DNA from: Anaerolinea thermophila UNI-1
Lineage (GTDB): Bacteria; Chloroflexota; Anaerolineae; Anaerolineales; Anaerolineaceae
Direction of reading: 5' to 3'
Assembly: GCF_000199675.1 (NCBI RefSeq)
Contig: NC_014960.1
Coordinates: forward strand, 2,542,001 to 2,606,000
DNA: 64,000 nt
Numbering within the stretch: position 1 is the first letter of the stretch; every line of letters begins with the position of its first letter. The notes below the pieces were generated by a model, which had not been told where the DNA came from, did no database searches, and saw only the letters and a program-made list of their open reading frames with translations. A program made the translations under genes and the position numbers. This document shows positions 28,917 to 36,865 of this stretch, one piece after another.

Positions 28917-30317
28917 TTAACTCTCAAATGTAAAGTAATCTTCAAATCGAATCGAGTAGTTTTCTGGGCGGTATTCTCCCGTGGCTACATCCTGATAGTA
29001 CACGCCTTCGTAATCCCCCCGGCGGATTGCCGCCAGCGCCTCGACAAAGGCATCAATCTCTTCGGGGGTGTTGTACAGCCCAAAAGAAGCGCGAATCATC
29101 CCCGGCATTTCGCGGCGGTCGCCCTTCAGGATACGCTTGCGTACCCGCTCAGCATCGGCGGGAGAAACTTCCAGAAGATGAAGCAGGTAAGGATGCGCAC
29201 AGAAACAACCACTGCGCACGCCAATACCAAACTCATACCCCAATACTGCCGCTACCAGAAAATGAGGAACGCCTTCAATTTGCATGGGAAGCACCCCCAG
29301 GCGTTCAGAAGCCCGCGCGGGGTCACGATCGCCAAACAGGCGCACCCAGGGGATGGCATTGAGTTTCTCCAGCGCGTAAGCCGTCAACTCGGCTTCGTGA
29401 CGGGCAACCTCATCCATACCTACCCGTTCCAACTGGCTCATCGCCGCCGCCAGCGCCACTGCTCCAATAGTGTTAGGGCTGCCCGCTTCATCACGCTCCG
29501 GGGCGCCCGTCCATTCGACCTCATCTTCGGTGACAAACTCCACCTGCCCCCCGCCACGGTGATCCGGCTCACCGCGAGAGAAAGTATCCTTTCGTCCGAC
29601 CAGCGCACCTGTACCAAAAGGTGCGTACATCTTATGCGCCGAAAGCACCACATAATCCAGATGCGCCGGATCGTCCAGGACCCCCATAGCGATAGCGCGA
29701 TGGGGAGCCAGTTGTGCCGCATCTACCATAATCTGCGCTCCCACCCGATGGGCTTTCTCGGCTAAGCGATGAATAGGATTGAGATAACCGGTCACATTGC
29801 TGGCACCGCTGATAGCAACCAGCGCCACACGCGAACCATACTGTTCCAGCAAAGAATCGAAATGGTCTTCGTTGAGTCTTCCGTCAGAAAGCAACCCCAC
29901 CCGCAAGACTTTTGCCACTCCACGCCAGGGTAAATCGTTGGAGTGATGTTCCATCAGACTGACAATGACCATATCCCGTTCAGGAGTGAAAGGGAAACGC
30001 TTTGCCAGCCGGTTAATCATCTCGGTGGTGTTTTTGCCAAAGATACAGGTATGTTCATCTTCTCTTGCTCCCAGAAATTCAAGCACCTTGCGACGAGCGC
30101 TTTCGTAGGCATGGGTGGATAACTGGCTCTTAAATCCCGTCCCCCGATGCACACTGCTGTAATAAGGGAGGAAACGGTCAATTGCATCCTCTACGGCTTT
30201 GAGAGGAGGCGTCGAAGCGGCATTATCCAGGTTGATATAAACTTGTTGTTTTCCGTTGAGCAATGGTACCGGAACATCCAGTCCGGAGAAGAGGGAACGA
30301 TAGTTTTGCGGCGTCAT
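28917..30317 (-). CDS. Aminotransferase class V, cysteine-desulfurase-like
   Basis: 466 aa from the ATG at 30317, preceded by AGGATT at a good distance; an upstream in-frame start at 30338 is less likely. PLP enzyme: LDNAASTPPL near residue 30, EHHSNDLPW (about 123), VDAAQLAPHR (about 198) and the PLP Lys229 in LSAHKMYAPFGTGAL. A Cys-containing loop GVRSGCFCAHP could supply the persulfide Cys. Longer than SufS (~410 aa), with a C-terminal extension ending EYRPENYSIRFEDYFTFES. May deliver sulfur or act as a lyase on another amino acid. Upstream region is disturbed by an insertion sequence. Confidence 0.82.
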   Translation of the reverse strand: MTPQNYRSLFSGLDVPVPLLNGKQQVYINLDNAASTPPLKAVEDAIDRFLPYYSSVHRGTGFKSQLSTHAYESARRKVLEFLGAREDEHTCIFGKNTTEMINRLAKRFPFTPERDMVIVSLMEHHSNDLPWRGVAKVLRVGLLSDGRLNEDHFDSLLEQYGSRVALVAISGASNVTGYLNPIHRLAEKAHRVGAQIMVDAAQLAPHRAIAMGVLDDPAHLDYVVLSAHKMYAPFGTGALVGRKDTFSRGEPDHRGGGQVEFVTEDEVEWTGAPERDEAGSPNTIGAVALAAAMSQLERVGMDEVARHEAELTAYALEKLNAIPWVRLFGDRDPARASERLGVLPMQIEGVPHFLVAAVLGYEFGIGVRSGCFCAHPYLLHLLEVSPADAERVRKRILKGDRREMPGMIRASFGLYNTPEEIDAFVEALAAIRRGDYEGVYYQDVATGEYRPENYSIRFEDYFTFES

Positions 30318-30348
30318 GGTGGAATCCTTTCCTTGCAAATTGGTTAAA

Positions 30349-30356
30349 TTGTGGTT
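30349..30356. repeat. Left 8-bp target-site duplication
   Basis: TTGTGGTT, identical to 31557-31564 on the other side of the insertion sequence. Confidence 0.85.
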
Positions 30357-30379
30357 GACGCTGTAACAAACTTGGTGGA
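30357..30379 (+). repeat. Left terminal inverted repeat of the IS
   Basis: Begins GACGCTGTAACAAAC; matches the reverse complement of the right end at about 19 of the first 22 positions. A second block AAAAAAGGAAGG inside the end is also shared. Confidence 0.88.
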
Positions 30380-30441
30380 GAAAGGGAAAAAAAGGAAGGG
30401 ATCCTGTAAGATATTGATATCACAACTCCAGGAGCCCTTCC

Positions 30442-31470
30442 ATGAAGATTATACTCCAACTGCCACAGGTAAAACGAAAAAAGCCTGCTCGTCCGAAGCG
30501 CTGTCCATATTGTCAGGGGGAGACATTCCAGCGATGGGGAGTGGAGAAAAGGCGCATCGAGGATGTCAAAGTTCGTCATGTCGAGGTGGTGAGGTATCGA
30601 TGCACACGGTGCAGGCGCACCTTTCGGGACTATCCGGAGGGGGTAGGCAATGGACGGCACAGTGAACGGTTGAAGAAATTGAGTGTGATCCTGTGGTCAC
30701 TGGGATTGAGTTATCGCAGGGTAGCCGGGGTGTTGAGGATCTTTGGGCTGAGGCTCAGTCATATGAGCGGGTGGCGGCATGTACAGGCAGAGGGGGAAAA
30801 GTTGATGGGGGAATTGAAATGGAAAAGCGTGCGGGTGGTGGGGGTAGATGGAGCCTGGGTGGGAGGCAAAGGAGTGATGGTGGCGGTGGATCTGGGAGAT
30901 GGTAGTCTGCTGGAGGTTGCCGAGGTAGACGAGAAAGACAGCCGGGCTCTGTTCACCTGGCTGAAACGGTTGAAAGAGATGCATGACATCGGCGCCATCG
31001 TGAGCGATGATCTGGCGATCTACAAGCAACTGACCGATGAACTGGAGATAGGGCATCAGGTCTGTCAGTTTCATGTGCGGCGCTGGGTAAAGCATGCTTT
31101 GAAGGGGTTACAGGCTGAGTTGGATCCAGCCTGGCAGGGGGTGCTTGAAAAGGTCGAGGAAATCCTGCGCGACCTGCCATTGCATGGAGACCGCCTCTTA
31201 CACCGCCTGTGGAAATCCCTGCCGGGCAGGAGTACACCACCGGAAGGAAAACGCACGCCCCTGGAAAAACTCCGCGACCTGATCCTGCGCTTATCGCGTG
31301 ATTGGCAACGCTATGTGGCTTTCTATGCTGATGTGGGTATTCCCTGGACCAATAATCGCACGGAACAGATGATTGGCAGGCTCAAGAGCCGCGCCCAGCA
31401 AGCCAGGCGATATAAAACCACCGCCGGGTTGCTCCGCGGAAGCACAGTTGCCTGTCAGTTCTGGGCATGA
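30442..31470 (+). CDS. DDE-type transposase
   Basis: 342 aa. N-terminal zinc finger CPYC (21-24) and CTRC (54-57), helix-turn-helix region (about 75-115), then an RNase H-like core with Asp136 (VVGVDGAWV), Asp189 or Asp190 (IVSDDLAIY) and Glu308 (NNRTEQMIGRLKSRAQ), and a CQFHVRRWVKHALKGL helix as in MULE/IS256-type enzymes. AGGAG precedes the ATG. The frame looks intact. The sequence ends GSTVACQFWA shortly after the catalytic Glu, which is rather short compared with some relatives, so a small C-terminal loss cannot be excluded. Confidence 0.92.
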   Translation: MKIILQLPQVKRKKPARPKRCPYCQGETFQRWGVEKRRIEDVKVRHVEVVRYRCTRCRRTFRDYPEGVGNGRHSERLKKLSVILWSLGLSYRRVAGVLRIFGLRLSHMSGWRHVQAEGEKLMGELKWKSVRVVGVDGAWVGGKGVMVAVDLGDGSLLEVAEVDEKDSRALFTWLKRLKEMHDIGAIVSDDLAIYKQLTDELEIGHQVCQFHVRRWVKHALKGLQAELDPAWQGVLEKVEEILRDLPLHGDRLLHRLWKSLPGRSTPPEGKRTPLEKLRDLILRLSRDWQRYVAFYADVGIPWTNNRTEQMIGRLKSRAQQARRYKTTAGLLRGSTVACQFWA

Positions 31471-31533
31471 GCCCTCCCGTAATTCCCTCCTCTCCCCCCG
31501 TCTTCTCTCTTCCTTCCTTTTTTCGAAAATTCG

Positions 31534-31556
31534 CCCACCAATTTTGTTACAGTCTC
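31534..31556 (-). repeat. Right terminal inverted repeat of the IS
   Basis: Reverse complement reads GAGACTGTAACAAAATTGG, pairing with the left end. Confidence 0.88.
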
Positions 31557-31564
31557 TTGTGGTT
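31557..31564. repeat. Right 8-bp target-site duplication
   Basis: TTGTGGTT, identical to 30349-30356; it lies directly upstream of the mraZ control region. Confidence 0.85.
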
Positions 31565-31571
31565 TTCCCAC

Positions 31572-31600
31572 TTGCATTTGTGGGATATTTTGGATATACT
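31572..31600 (+). promoter_or_regulatory. Candidate promoter of the dcw operon
   Basis: TTGCAT (31572) and TATACT (31595) with a 17-bp spacer. It lies within the TGG repeats, so a bound MraZ would cover it. A second TATA-rich stretch near 31666 is too close to the ATG for the leader to keep its hairpin. Confidence 0.5.
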
Positions 31601-31636
31601 GTGGATACGAGTGGAAAAAAGTGGATTGTGATGGTA
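31581..31636 (+). promoter_or_regulatory. MraZ operator array (phased TGG repeats)
   Basis: TGGGA, TGGAT, TGGAT, TGGAA, TGGAT and TGGTA begin at 31581, 31591, 31602, 31612, 31622 and 31632, i.e. every 10-11 bp on one face of the helix. E. coli MraZ binds TGGGN direct repeats with 5-nt spacers upstream of its own gene, which is the same layout. Confidence 0.75.
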
Positions 31637-31641
31637 GTCGG

Positions 31642-31658
31642 CGCCGGGACCTCCGGCG
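31642..31658 (+). other. Hairpin in the mraZ leader
   Basis: CGCCGG and CCGGCG separated by GACCT can form a 6-bp GC stem with a 5-nt loop about 30 nt before the ATG. No T-run follows, so it is not a normal terminator. Confidence 0.4.
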
Positions 31659-31686
31659 TTTGGCGTATATAACAGGGGTAGAACAA

Positions 31687-32124
31687 ATGTTCCTGGGACG
31701 ATTTGAACACAATCTTGACGATAAGAGCCGCATCATCATCCCGGCAAAGTACCGGGAACTGATTAAGAGCGGCGCATACGTCACCCAGGGGTTTGACCGC
31801 AACCTGATGGTGCTCACCACTGAGGTCTTTGAGCGAGTCGTCACATACCTGAACGAACTGGGGATGACCAATCCGGATGCACGCACGCTGAAACGCCTCA
31901 TTTTCTCTTCAGCCTCCCCGGTGACTTTCGACAAACTGGGGCGTTTCCTCATCCCCGCATACTTGCGGGAATTTGCCCGGATTGAAAATCATGTCATCTT
32001 GGTGGGAGTGGGAGATTATTTTGAAATCTGGTCTAAAGAAGAGTGGCTTAAACAAGAGTCCTCGCTACAAAATGCGGAAGTCAACGAACACCGCTTCGCC
32101 GCATTTGAGATTCACACGCGATGA
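31687..32124 (+). CDS. mraZ: Transcriptional regulator MraZ
   Basis: 145 aa. The start at 31687 gives the usual N-terminus MFLGRFEHNLDDKSRIIIPAK and has AGGGG 8 bp upstream; the frame extends further back but without family similarity. Two AbrB-like MraZ units are present: DDKSRIIIPAKYR (about 11-23) and FDKLGRFLIPAYLRE (about 83-97). Forms rings that bind direct repeats upstream of mraZ and repress the dcw operon. First gene of that operon; rsmH follows after 16 bp. Confidence 0.96.
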   Translation: MFLGRFEHNLDDKSRIIIPAKYRELIKSGAYVTQGFDRNLMVLTTEVFERVVTYLNELGMTNPDARTLKRLIFSSASPVTFDKLGRFLIPAYLREFARIENHVILVGVGDYFEIWSKEEWLKQESSLQNAEVNEHRFAAFEIHTR

Positions 32125-32140
32125 ACGATGAGGGAAGTGC

Positions 32141-33079
32141 ATGAGCGAGGCTTCTGTTCCTCATCGTCCTGTACTTTACCAAGAAATTATACTCGCATTA
32201 CGTCCACACAGTCCCGGCAGGTATGTGGATGCAACGGTTGGCGCGGGGGGTCACGCCGCTGGCATTCTGGAAGCATCCAGTCCCAAAGGTGAACTCTTAG
32301 GGCTGGATCCAGATCCCCAGGCGCTGGCACTGGCAAGCCAGCGCCTCTCTATTTTCGGAGAACGGGTGCATCTGGTGCAAGCCTCATACGTGACCCTGAA
32401 GGAACAACTGGCAGTTCTGGGATGGCAAGAGGTGGATGGCATTGTATTCGACCTGGGAGTTTCTTCCATGCAGTTGGATACGCCTGAACGGGGATTTTCC
32501 TTCAGCGCCGAGGGGAAACTGGATATGCGCTTTGACCCTTGCCAAGACACCACCGCGGAAGACCTGGTTAACCACCTCCCCGAGGAAGAACTGGCGCGCA
32601 TCCTGTGGGAGTATGGAGAGGAACGTTATGCTCGCAGAATCGCCCGAGCCATTGTTCAAGCCCGCCCGCTCCACACCACCCGTGAACTGGCGGAACTGGT
32701 TGCTCGCATTGTAGGCGGCAAACGCGAACGCATCCACCCGGCAACGCGCACCTTTCAAGCCCTGCGCATTGCGGTAAATCGGGAACTGGAAGCCATCGAA
32801 ACCGTTCTTCCTCAGGCGGTGGAATGTCTGAAAGCAGGCGGGCGGCTGGCAGTGATTTCCTTCCACTCTCTGGAAGACCGGCTGGTCAAACACTTTTTCC
32901 GCCGAGAAAGCCGCGACTGCCTTTGTCCACCGGAACAGCCGGTGTGCACCTGTGGACACAAAGCCTCTTTGCGAGAGGTTACCCGTCACCCGATTGAGGC
33001 GAGTGACGAGGAAGTTCGGGAAAACCCCCGTGCACGCAGTGCCCGGCTGCGCGTGGCGGAAAAAATTGCTCTGGCATGA
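32141..33079 (+). CDS. rsmH: 16S rRNA (cytosine1402-N4)-methyltransferase RsmH
   Basis: 312 aa. SAM-binding motif YVDATVGAGGHAAGIL near residue 27, DGIVFDLGVSSMQLDTPERGFSF (about 100-122), HPATRTFQALRIAVN and VISFHSLEDRLVKHFF (about 240). Methylates N4 of C1402 of 16S rRNA in the decoding centre. Second gene of the dcw operon, as usual. Confidence 0.97.
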   Translation: MSEASVPHRPVLYQEIILALRPHSPGRYVDATVGAGGHAAGILEASSPKGELLGLDPDPQALALASQRLSIFGERVHLVQASYVTLKEQLAVLGWQEVDGIVFDLGVSSMQLDTPERGFSFSAEGKLDMRFDPCQDTTAEDLVNHLPEEELARILWEYGEERYARRIARAIVQARPLHTTRELAELVARIVGGKRERIHPATRTFQALRIAVNRELEAIETVLPQAVECLKAGGRLAVISFHSLEDRLVKHFFRRESRDCLCPPEQPVCTCGHKASLREVTRHPIEASDEEVRENPRARSARLRVAEKIALA

Positions 33080-33097
33080 GTATTGCAAGGAATGCCG

Positions 33098-33610
33098 ATG
33101 AAACGTGAAAAGCAATCGGGAGGAATACAGGGAATGGTGCAGAAAACACTGCAACAGGCTTATCAGCAAGCCCCATGGCGCAAAGCCACCCGAAAAGGGA
33201 TGCTGTTTTTGATTCTGGCGTTCCTTTCCGTTCTGCTGGTGTGGATTTCGCTGACCATTTCCGTGGAATCGGCAGAAGCAGCCATTGAGATCAGCCGTTT
33301 GGAAAAGCAGAAGGAATTTCTGGAATACAAAATCGCTTCCCTGAATACCGAAATTGCCCTGCAATCTTCTGCCAGCGTCATGGAAGAACGGGCGAAACTT
33401 CTGGGATACCGCCCAGCCACACCGGAAGAGATTGTGTACATGACTGTTCCGGGCTATCCGGGAAAACAAACTACACTTGTTCTCCCTCCGCCACCTTCCT
33501 CTCAGGAGGAGACGATCATTCTTAAGTCCAGTTATCAACAATCACTCTCTGATTGGCTTTTCCAGGGGCTGGCTCAAATTGAAAATCTCCAGAGAGGAGC
33601 CCTGCCATGA
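33098..33610 (+). CDS. ftsL: FtsL/DivIC-like division protein
   Basis: 170 aa from ATG 33098, with AAGGA six bases upstream. Basic cytoplasmic N-terminus (~40 aa), one membrane helix (about 38-60), then a coiled coil (about 65-105: ISRLEKQKEFLEYKIASLNTEI). This layout and the position between rsmH and ftsI mark it as the FtsL equivalent, a septal bitopic protein that bridges FtsQ and FtsB/FtsI. Sequence conservation in this family is very low, so the name rests on topology and place. It has an unusually long C-terminal Pro/Ser-rich tail. Confidence 0.78.
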   Translation: MKREKQSGGIQGMVQKTLQQAYQQAPWRKATRKGMLFLILAFLSVLLVWISLTISVESAEAAIEISRLEKQKEFLEYKIASLNTEIALQSSASVMEERAKLLGYRPATPEEIVYMTVPGYPGKQTTLVLPPPPSSQEETIILKSSYQQSLSDWLFQGLAQIENLQRGALP

Positions 33611-35412
33611 GTCAGCAGACCTCTTTTACCCGCTATTATCTGATTGGAGGCATCCTGACAGCAGTCGGGTTGTTTGCTTTTATCTGGATGATTCGGATTC
33701 TCTCCAATCCCCAAGCCCCTGTGCTACTCGAACAGGGCGAGACTTACAGAATCTACGAACAAACTTTGTATCCGGTCAGGGGCAACATCTACGACCGTTG
33801 GGGAAACCTGCTGGCAGGGAATCTGGAAACCTATGAACTGAGCGCCGATCTCCGCTACGCCAAGGATCACGAAACCATTGCAACGGTGCTTGCCACCTAT
33901 CTGAATTTGAATTATGGTGAAGTCCTTAAACTCTTACAGGAAAATTCTATCGGGGTAACCGAGGAAAACCCCCGGTATGTGACCCTGGCACGGTTCGTAC
34001 CTGCCGATATCAAAGCCCAGGTGGAGAACGAAGCGAAACGCCTTGAAGAGGAAAACAAAAACCGTCGCTTTCGAAAAGACGAGATTCCCCCCAGTCTGAA
34101 GGGATTAGATTGGAATTTGATGATGAAACGCTACTACCCGGAGGGATCTCTTGCCAGTAACGTACTGGGGTTCTACGCCTATCCTCAGGACAATCCTAGA
34201 GGATACTACGGTCTGGAAGAAAAGTACAACGACCTGCTGACAGGTACACCTGTCAAGGTAGTGCGCTCTCTAGATCCTTCTTTGGTCACCGAAGTACCTG
34301 ATTTGCCTCCCGGCGCCAGCCTGGTGACCACCATCGACCGGAACATTCAACGCATGGTTGAAGAGAAACTGGACCTCGCCGTAGAAAATACAGGCTCCCT
34401 CTCAGGGACGGTGATCGTCATGGACCCCGAAACAGGGGAAATTCTGGCAATGGCTGTCTCGCCGCGCTTCAATCCGAATGAATACTGGAAACTTGAGGAA
34501 ATTTTCGGAAAAAAGCCGAATGTCAATCGCGCTATTGACACCACCTATGAGCCGGGCTCAACCTTCAAACCCATCACCATGGCAGCAGCACTGGATGCAG
34601 GCGTAGTCGAACCCTCAACCAGTTTTATTGATACAGGGGTCTATTACATCAAAGGATATGCCATTCGCAACTGGGACCGGGGTGCATGGGGACCGCAGGA
34701 CATGACCGGGTGTTTACGCTACTCCCTGAATGTGTGCATGGCATGGATTGCCGACCAGATGGGAACAACCCGCTTCTATGAATACGTCAACCGTTTCGGA
34801 TTTGGGCATCTCACAGGCATTGATCTGGCGGGAGAGGCTTCGCAACCTTACTTTACTCCGGGTGATCAACTCTGGAGCGACGTCAACCTGGGCACCAATT
34901 CCTTTGGACAGGGTATTGCCGTCACCCCAATCCAGATGATTACCGCTATCAACGCGCTGGCAAACCATGGAAAAATCGTAGCCCCTCATGTGGTCAAAGC
35001 CATTGTGCAGAACAACGAAAAATATGAAATCAGCCCTCAGGTGATTGCGCGTCCTATCAAAGCCGAAACCGCCGAAACCATCTCCCAAATGCTGGCAGAG
35101 TCTCTGGAAAGCGAAAGTTACAAAAATGCTCAGGTTGCCGGGTATCGTCTGGCAGGAAAGACCGGCACTGCTGAAGTGTATGACCCTATTCACGGGGGGT
35201 ATAAAGATGGCACAACCAATGCCTCTTTCGTCGGCTGGGGTCCCGTGGATGACCCGCGGTTTATCATCTACGTCTGGCTGGAAGAACCGCGTTCGTCTCC
35301 ATGGGGGTCGATGGTTGCCGCACCGCTCTTCAGAGATATTGTGCAGAATTTAGTCATATTGATGGACCTTCCCCCCGATGAAGTGCGCTGGCAAATTGCC
35401 AACAATCCGTAG
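33607..35412 (+). CDS. ftsI: Septal peptidoglycan transpeptidase (class B PBP, FtsI)
   Basis: 601 aa. N-terminal membrane helix (about 12-34), a PBP dimer domain (about 50-240, with YPVRGNIYDRWGNLLA), and a transpeptidase domain with Ser318-Lys321 (PGSTFKP), Ser373-Asn375 (YSLN) and Lys518-Thr-Gly (AGKTGTAEVYDP). Cross-links septal peptidoglycan with FtsW. No PASTA domains. Overlaps ftsL by 4 bp. Beta-lactams should acylate Ser318. Confidence 0.95.
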   Translation: MSQQTSFTRYYLIGGILTAVGLFAFIWMIRILSNPQAPVLLEQGETYRIYEQTLYPVRGNIYDRWGNLLAGNLETYELSADLRYAKDHETIATVLATYLNLNYGEVLKLLQENSIGVTEENPRYVTLARFVPADIKAQVENEAKRLEEENKNRRFRKDEIPPSLKGLDWNLMMKRYYPEGSLASNVLGFYAYPQDNPRGYYGLEEKYNDLLTGTPVKVVRSLDPSLVTEVPDLPPGASLVTTIDRNIQRMVEEKLDLAVENTGSLSGTVIVMDPETGEILAMAVSPRFNPNEYWKLEEIFGKKPNVNRAIDTTYEPGSTFKPITMAAALDAGVVEPSTSFIDTGVYYIKGYAIRNWDRGAWGPQDMTGCLRYSLNVCMAWIADQMGTTRFYEYVNRFGFGHLTGIDLAGEASQPYFTPGDQLWSDVNLGTNSFGQGIAVTPIQMITAINALANHGKIVAPHVVKAIVQNNEKYEISPQVIARPIKAETAETISQMLAESLESESYKNAQVAGYRLAGKTGTAEVYDPIHGGYKDGTTNASFVGWGPVDDPRFIIYVWLEEPRSSPWGSMVAAPLFRDIVQNLVILMDLPPDEVRWQIANNP

Positions 35413-35431
35413 AGAGGAGTAAGAAAGAGAA

Positions 35432-36865
35432 GTGTTGACCCTGACGGACGTTCTGGAAGCCCTGACCGGCAAGCATATAGACATGCAAAAGCCCCTCACC
35501 TTCAGTGAGGCGGCAATTGATTCCCGTCAGGTCATCCCGGGGTCTTTGTTTGTGGCGCTTCCGGGAGTGCGCACCGATGGGCATCAATTTGTCGGTGCAG
35601 CATTCCAGAACGGTGCAATCCTGGCGCTGGTGGAGAAAGACCTCCCTCAAGACTTTCCTACCCTTGATTTGAGAGCCGTTTCTCCGGAAACCCCCCTGGC
35701 CTTCCCGGCTTCGTGGATTCCCGGACAACCGCTTTGCCTGCGCGTGAACAACACGCTTGAAGCACTGCAACAACTGGCACGTTACTGGCGCAGACGCCTG
35801 AATATCCGGGTCATCGGCATTACCGGCAGTGTGGGAAAATCCACAACCAAGGAATTGATTGCCGAGGTGCTTTCTCAGCGCTACCGCACTTTGAAAAATC
35901 CGGGCAACCTGAATAATGAAATCGGGTTACCGCTGACCCTGTTGCGGCTTGGCAAAGGCCATGAACGTGCCGTACTTGAAATGGGTTTCTACGTGCCTGG
36001 AGAAATTGCCCTGCTGTGCGACATTGCCCAACCTCAGGTCGGGGTCATTACCAATATCGGCACCGTGCATGCCGAACGAGCAGGCTCCCAAGAAGCCATT
36101 GCGCGAGGAAAATCAGAACTGGTGCAAGCCCTGCCTGTGGGTGGATACGCCATCCTGAACCATGACGACCCATGGGTGCGCTGGATGGCAGATAAAACCC
36201 AAGCCCAGATCCTGTATTACGGGTTGACACCCGAAGCGCATCTGTGGGCAGATGAAATCGAAACCATGGGCTTGGAAGGCATTCGCTTCCGCCTGCATTA
36301 CCGACGGGAGTCTTTCTCGGTGCGGGTGCCTTTGATTGGCCATCACTCGGTACAAACTGCATTGCGGGCTACCGCGGTAGGAATCGTGGAAGGGTTAACC
36401 TGGGGAGAAATTATCCACGGGCTTCAACGCTCTCCCACGCAACTGCGCCTGGTAGCCGTGCGCTCTTCCAGCGGTGCACTGATTCTGGATGACACTTATA
36501 ACGCTTCTCCGGAGTCGACCCTGGCATCTCTGCAAATCCTCCACGAGATGAAGGGAAGACGCATTGCCGTGTTGGGAGACATGCTGGAACTGGGTCCATA
36601 TGAACAGAGCGGGCATGAGAAAGTCGGTGTGCGTGCCGCCGAAGTTGCCGATGTGTTGGTGGCTGTAGGGGAATTGAGTAAAATCATTGCTCGAGCCGCC
36701 CGGGAAGCCGGAATGAAACCCGAGAAGATTTTCTGGGTTCCCGATACTTCTCAGGCAATTGAAGTGCTCAGACCCCTACTCAAGGAAGGAGATGTTGTCT
36801 TGATTAAAGGCTCGCACGGTTTACGCATGGACCGCATCGTCAGCGCGCTGGAGGTGGTAGGATGA
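35432..36865 (+). CDS. murF: UDP-MurNAc-tripeptide:D-Ala-D-Ala ligase MurF
   Basis: 477 aa. GTG start at 35432 after AGGAG (12 bp). N-terminal UDP-binding domain (DSRQVIPGSLFVALPG), ATP-binding P-loop GITGSVGKSTTKE (about 129-141), the KNPGNLNNEIGLPLTLL loop and the C-terminal LDDTYNASPESTLASL segment. Adds D-Ala-D-Ala to the UDP-MurNAc-tripeptide in the cytoplasm. It directly follows ftsI: the usual murE between them is missing from this operon. Confidence 0.96.
   Translation: MLTLTDVLEALTGKHIDMQKPLTFSEAAIDSRQVIPGSLFVALPGVRTDGHQFVGAAFQNGAILALVEKDLPQDFPTLDLRAVSPETPLAFPASWIPGQPLCLRVNNTLEALQQLARYWRRRLNIRVIGITGSVGKSTTKELIAEVLSQRYRTLKNPGNLNNEIGLPLTLLRLGKGHERAVLEMGFYVPGEIALLCDIAQPQVGVITNIGTVHAERAGSQEAIARGKSELVQALPVGGYAILNHDDPWVRWMADKTQAQILYYGLTPEAHLWADEIETMGLEGIRFRLHYRRESFSVRVPLIGHHSVQTALRATAVGIVEGLTWGEIIHGLQRSPTQLRLVAVRSSSGALILDDTYNASPESTLASLQILHEMKGRRIAVLGDMLELGPYEQSGHEKVGVRAAEVADVLVAVGELSKIIARAAREAGMKPEKIFWVPDTSQAIEVLRPLLKEGDVVLIKGSHGLRMDRIVSALEVVG

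Larger units (their letters stand above)
30357..31556 (+). mobile_element. Complete insertion sequence, 1.2 kb, DDE transposase
   Basis: 1200 bp bounded by imperfect terminal inverted repeats (left 30357-30379, right 31534-31556) that share GA..CTGTAACAAA.TTGGTGG, and flanked by the 8-bp direct repeat TTGTGGTT. It carries one transposase gene. Eight-bp duplications occur in several IS families (ISL3, IS256, IS66, IS1595); I cannot assign the family. It lies between the desulfurase-like gene and mraZ, in the same direction as mraZ, so readthrough into the dcw operon is possible. Intact ends and duplications argue for recent insertion. Confidence 0.92.

Noticed and set aside
30357..31556. IS as part of a larger composite transposon
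   Set aside because: No second copy of the ends occurs in the window, and the flanking genes are ordinary chromosomal genes.
32384..33541. 385-codon open frame opposite rsmH and ftsL
   Set aside because: Antisense to two well-supported genes; no start signal.
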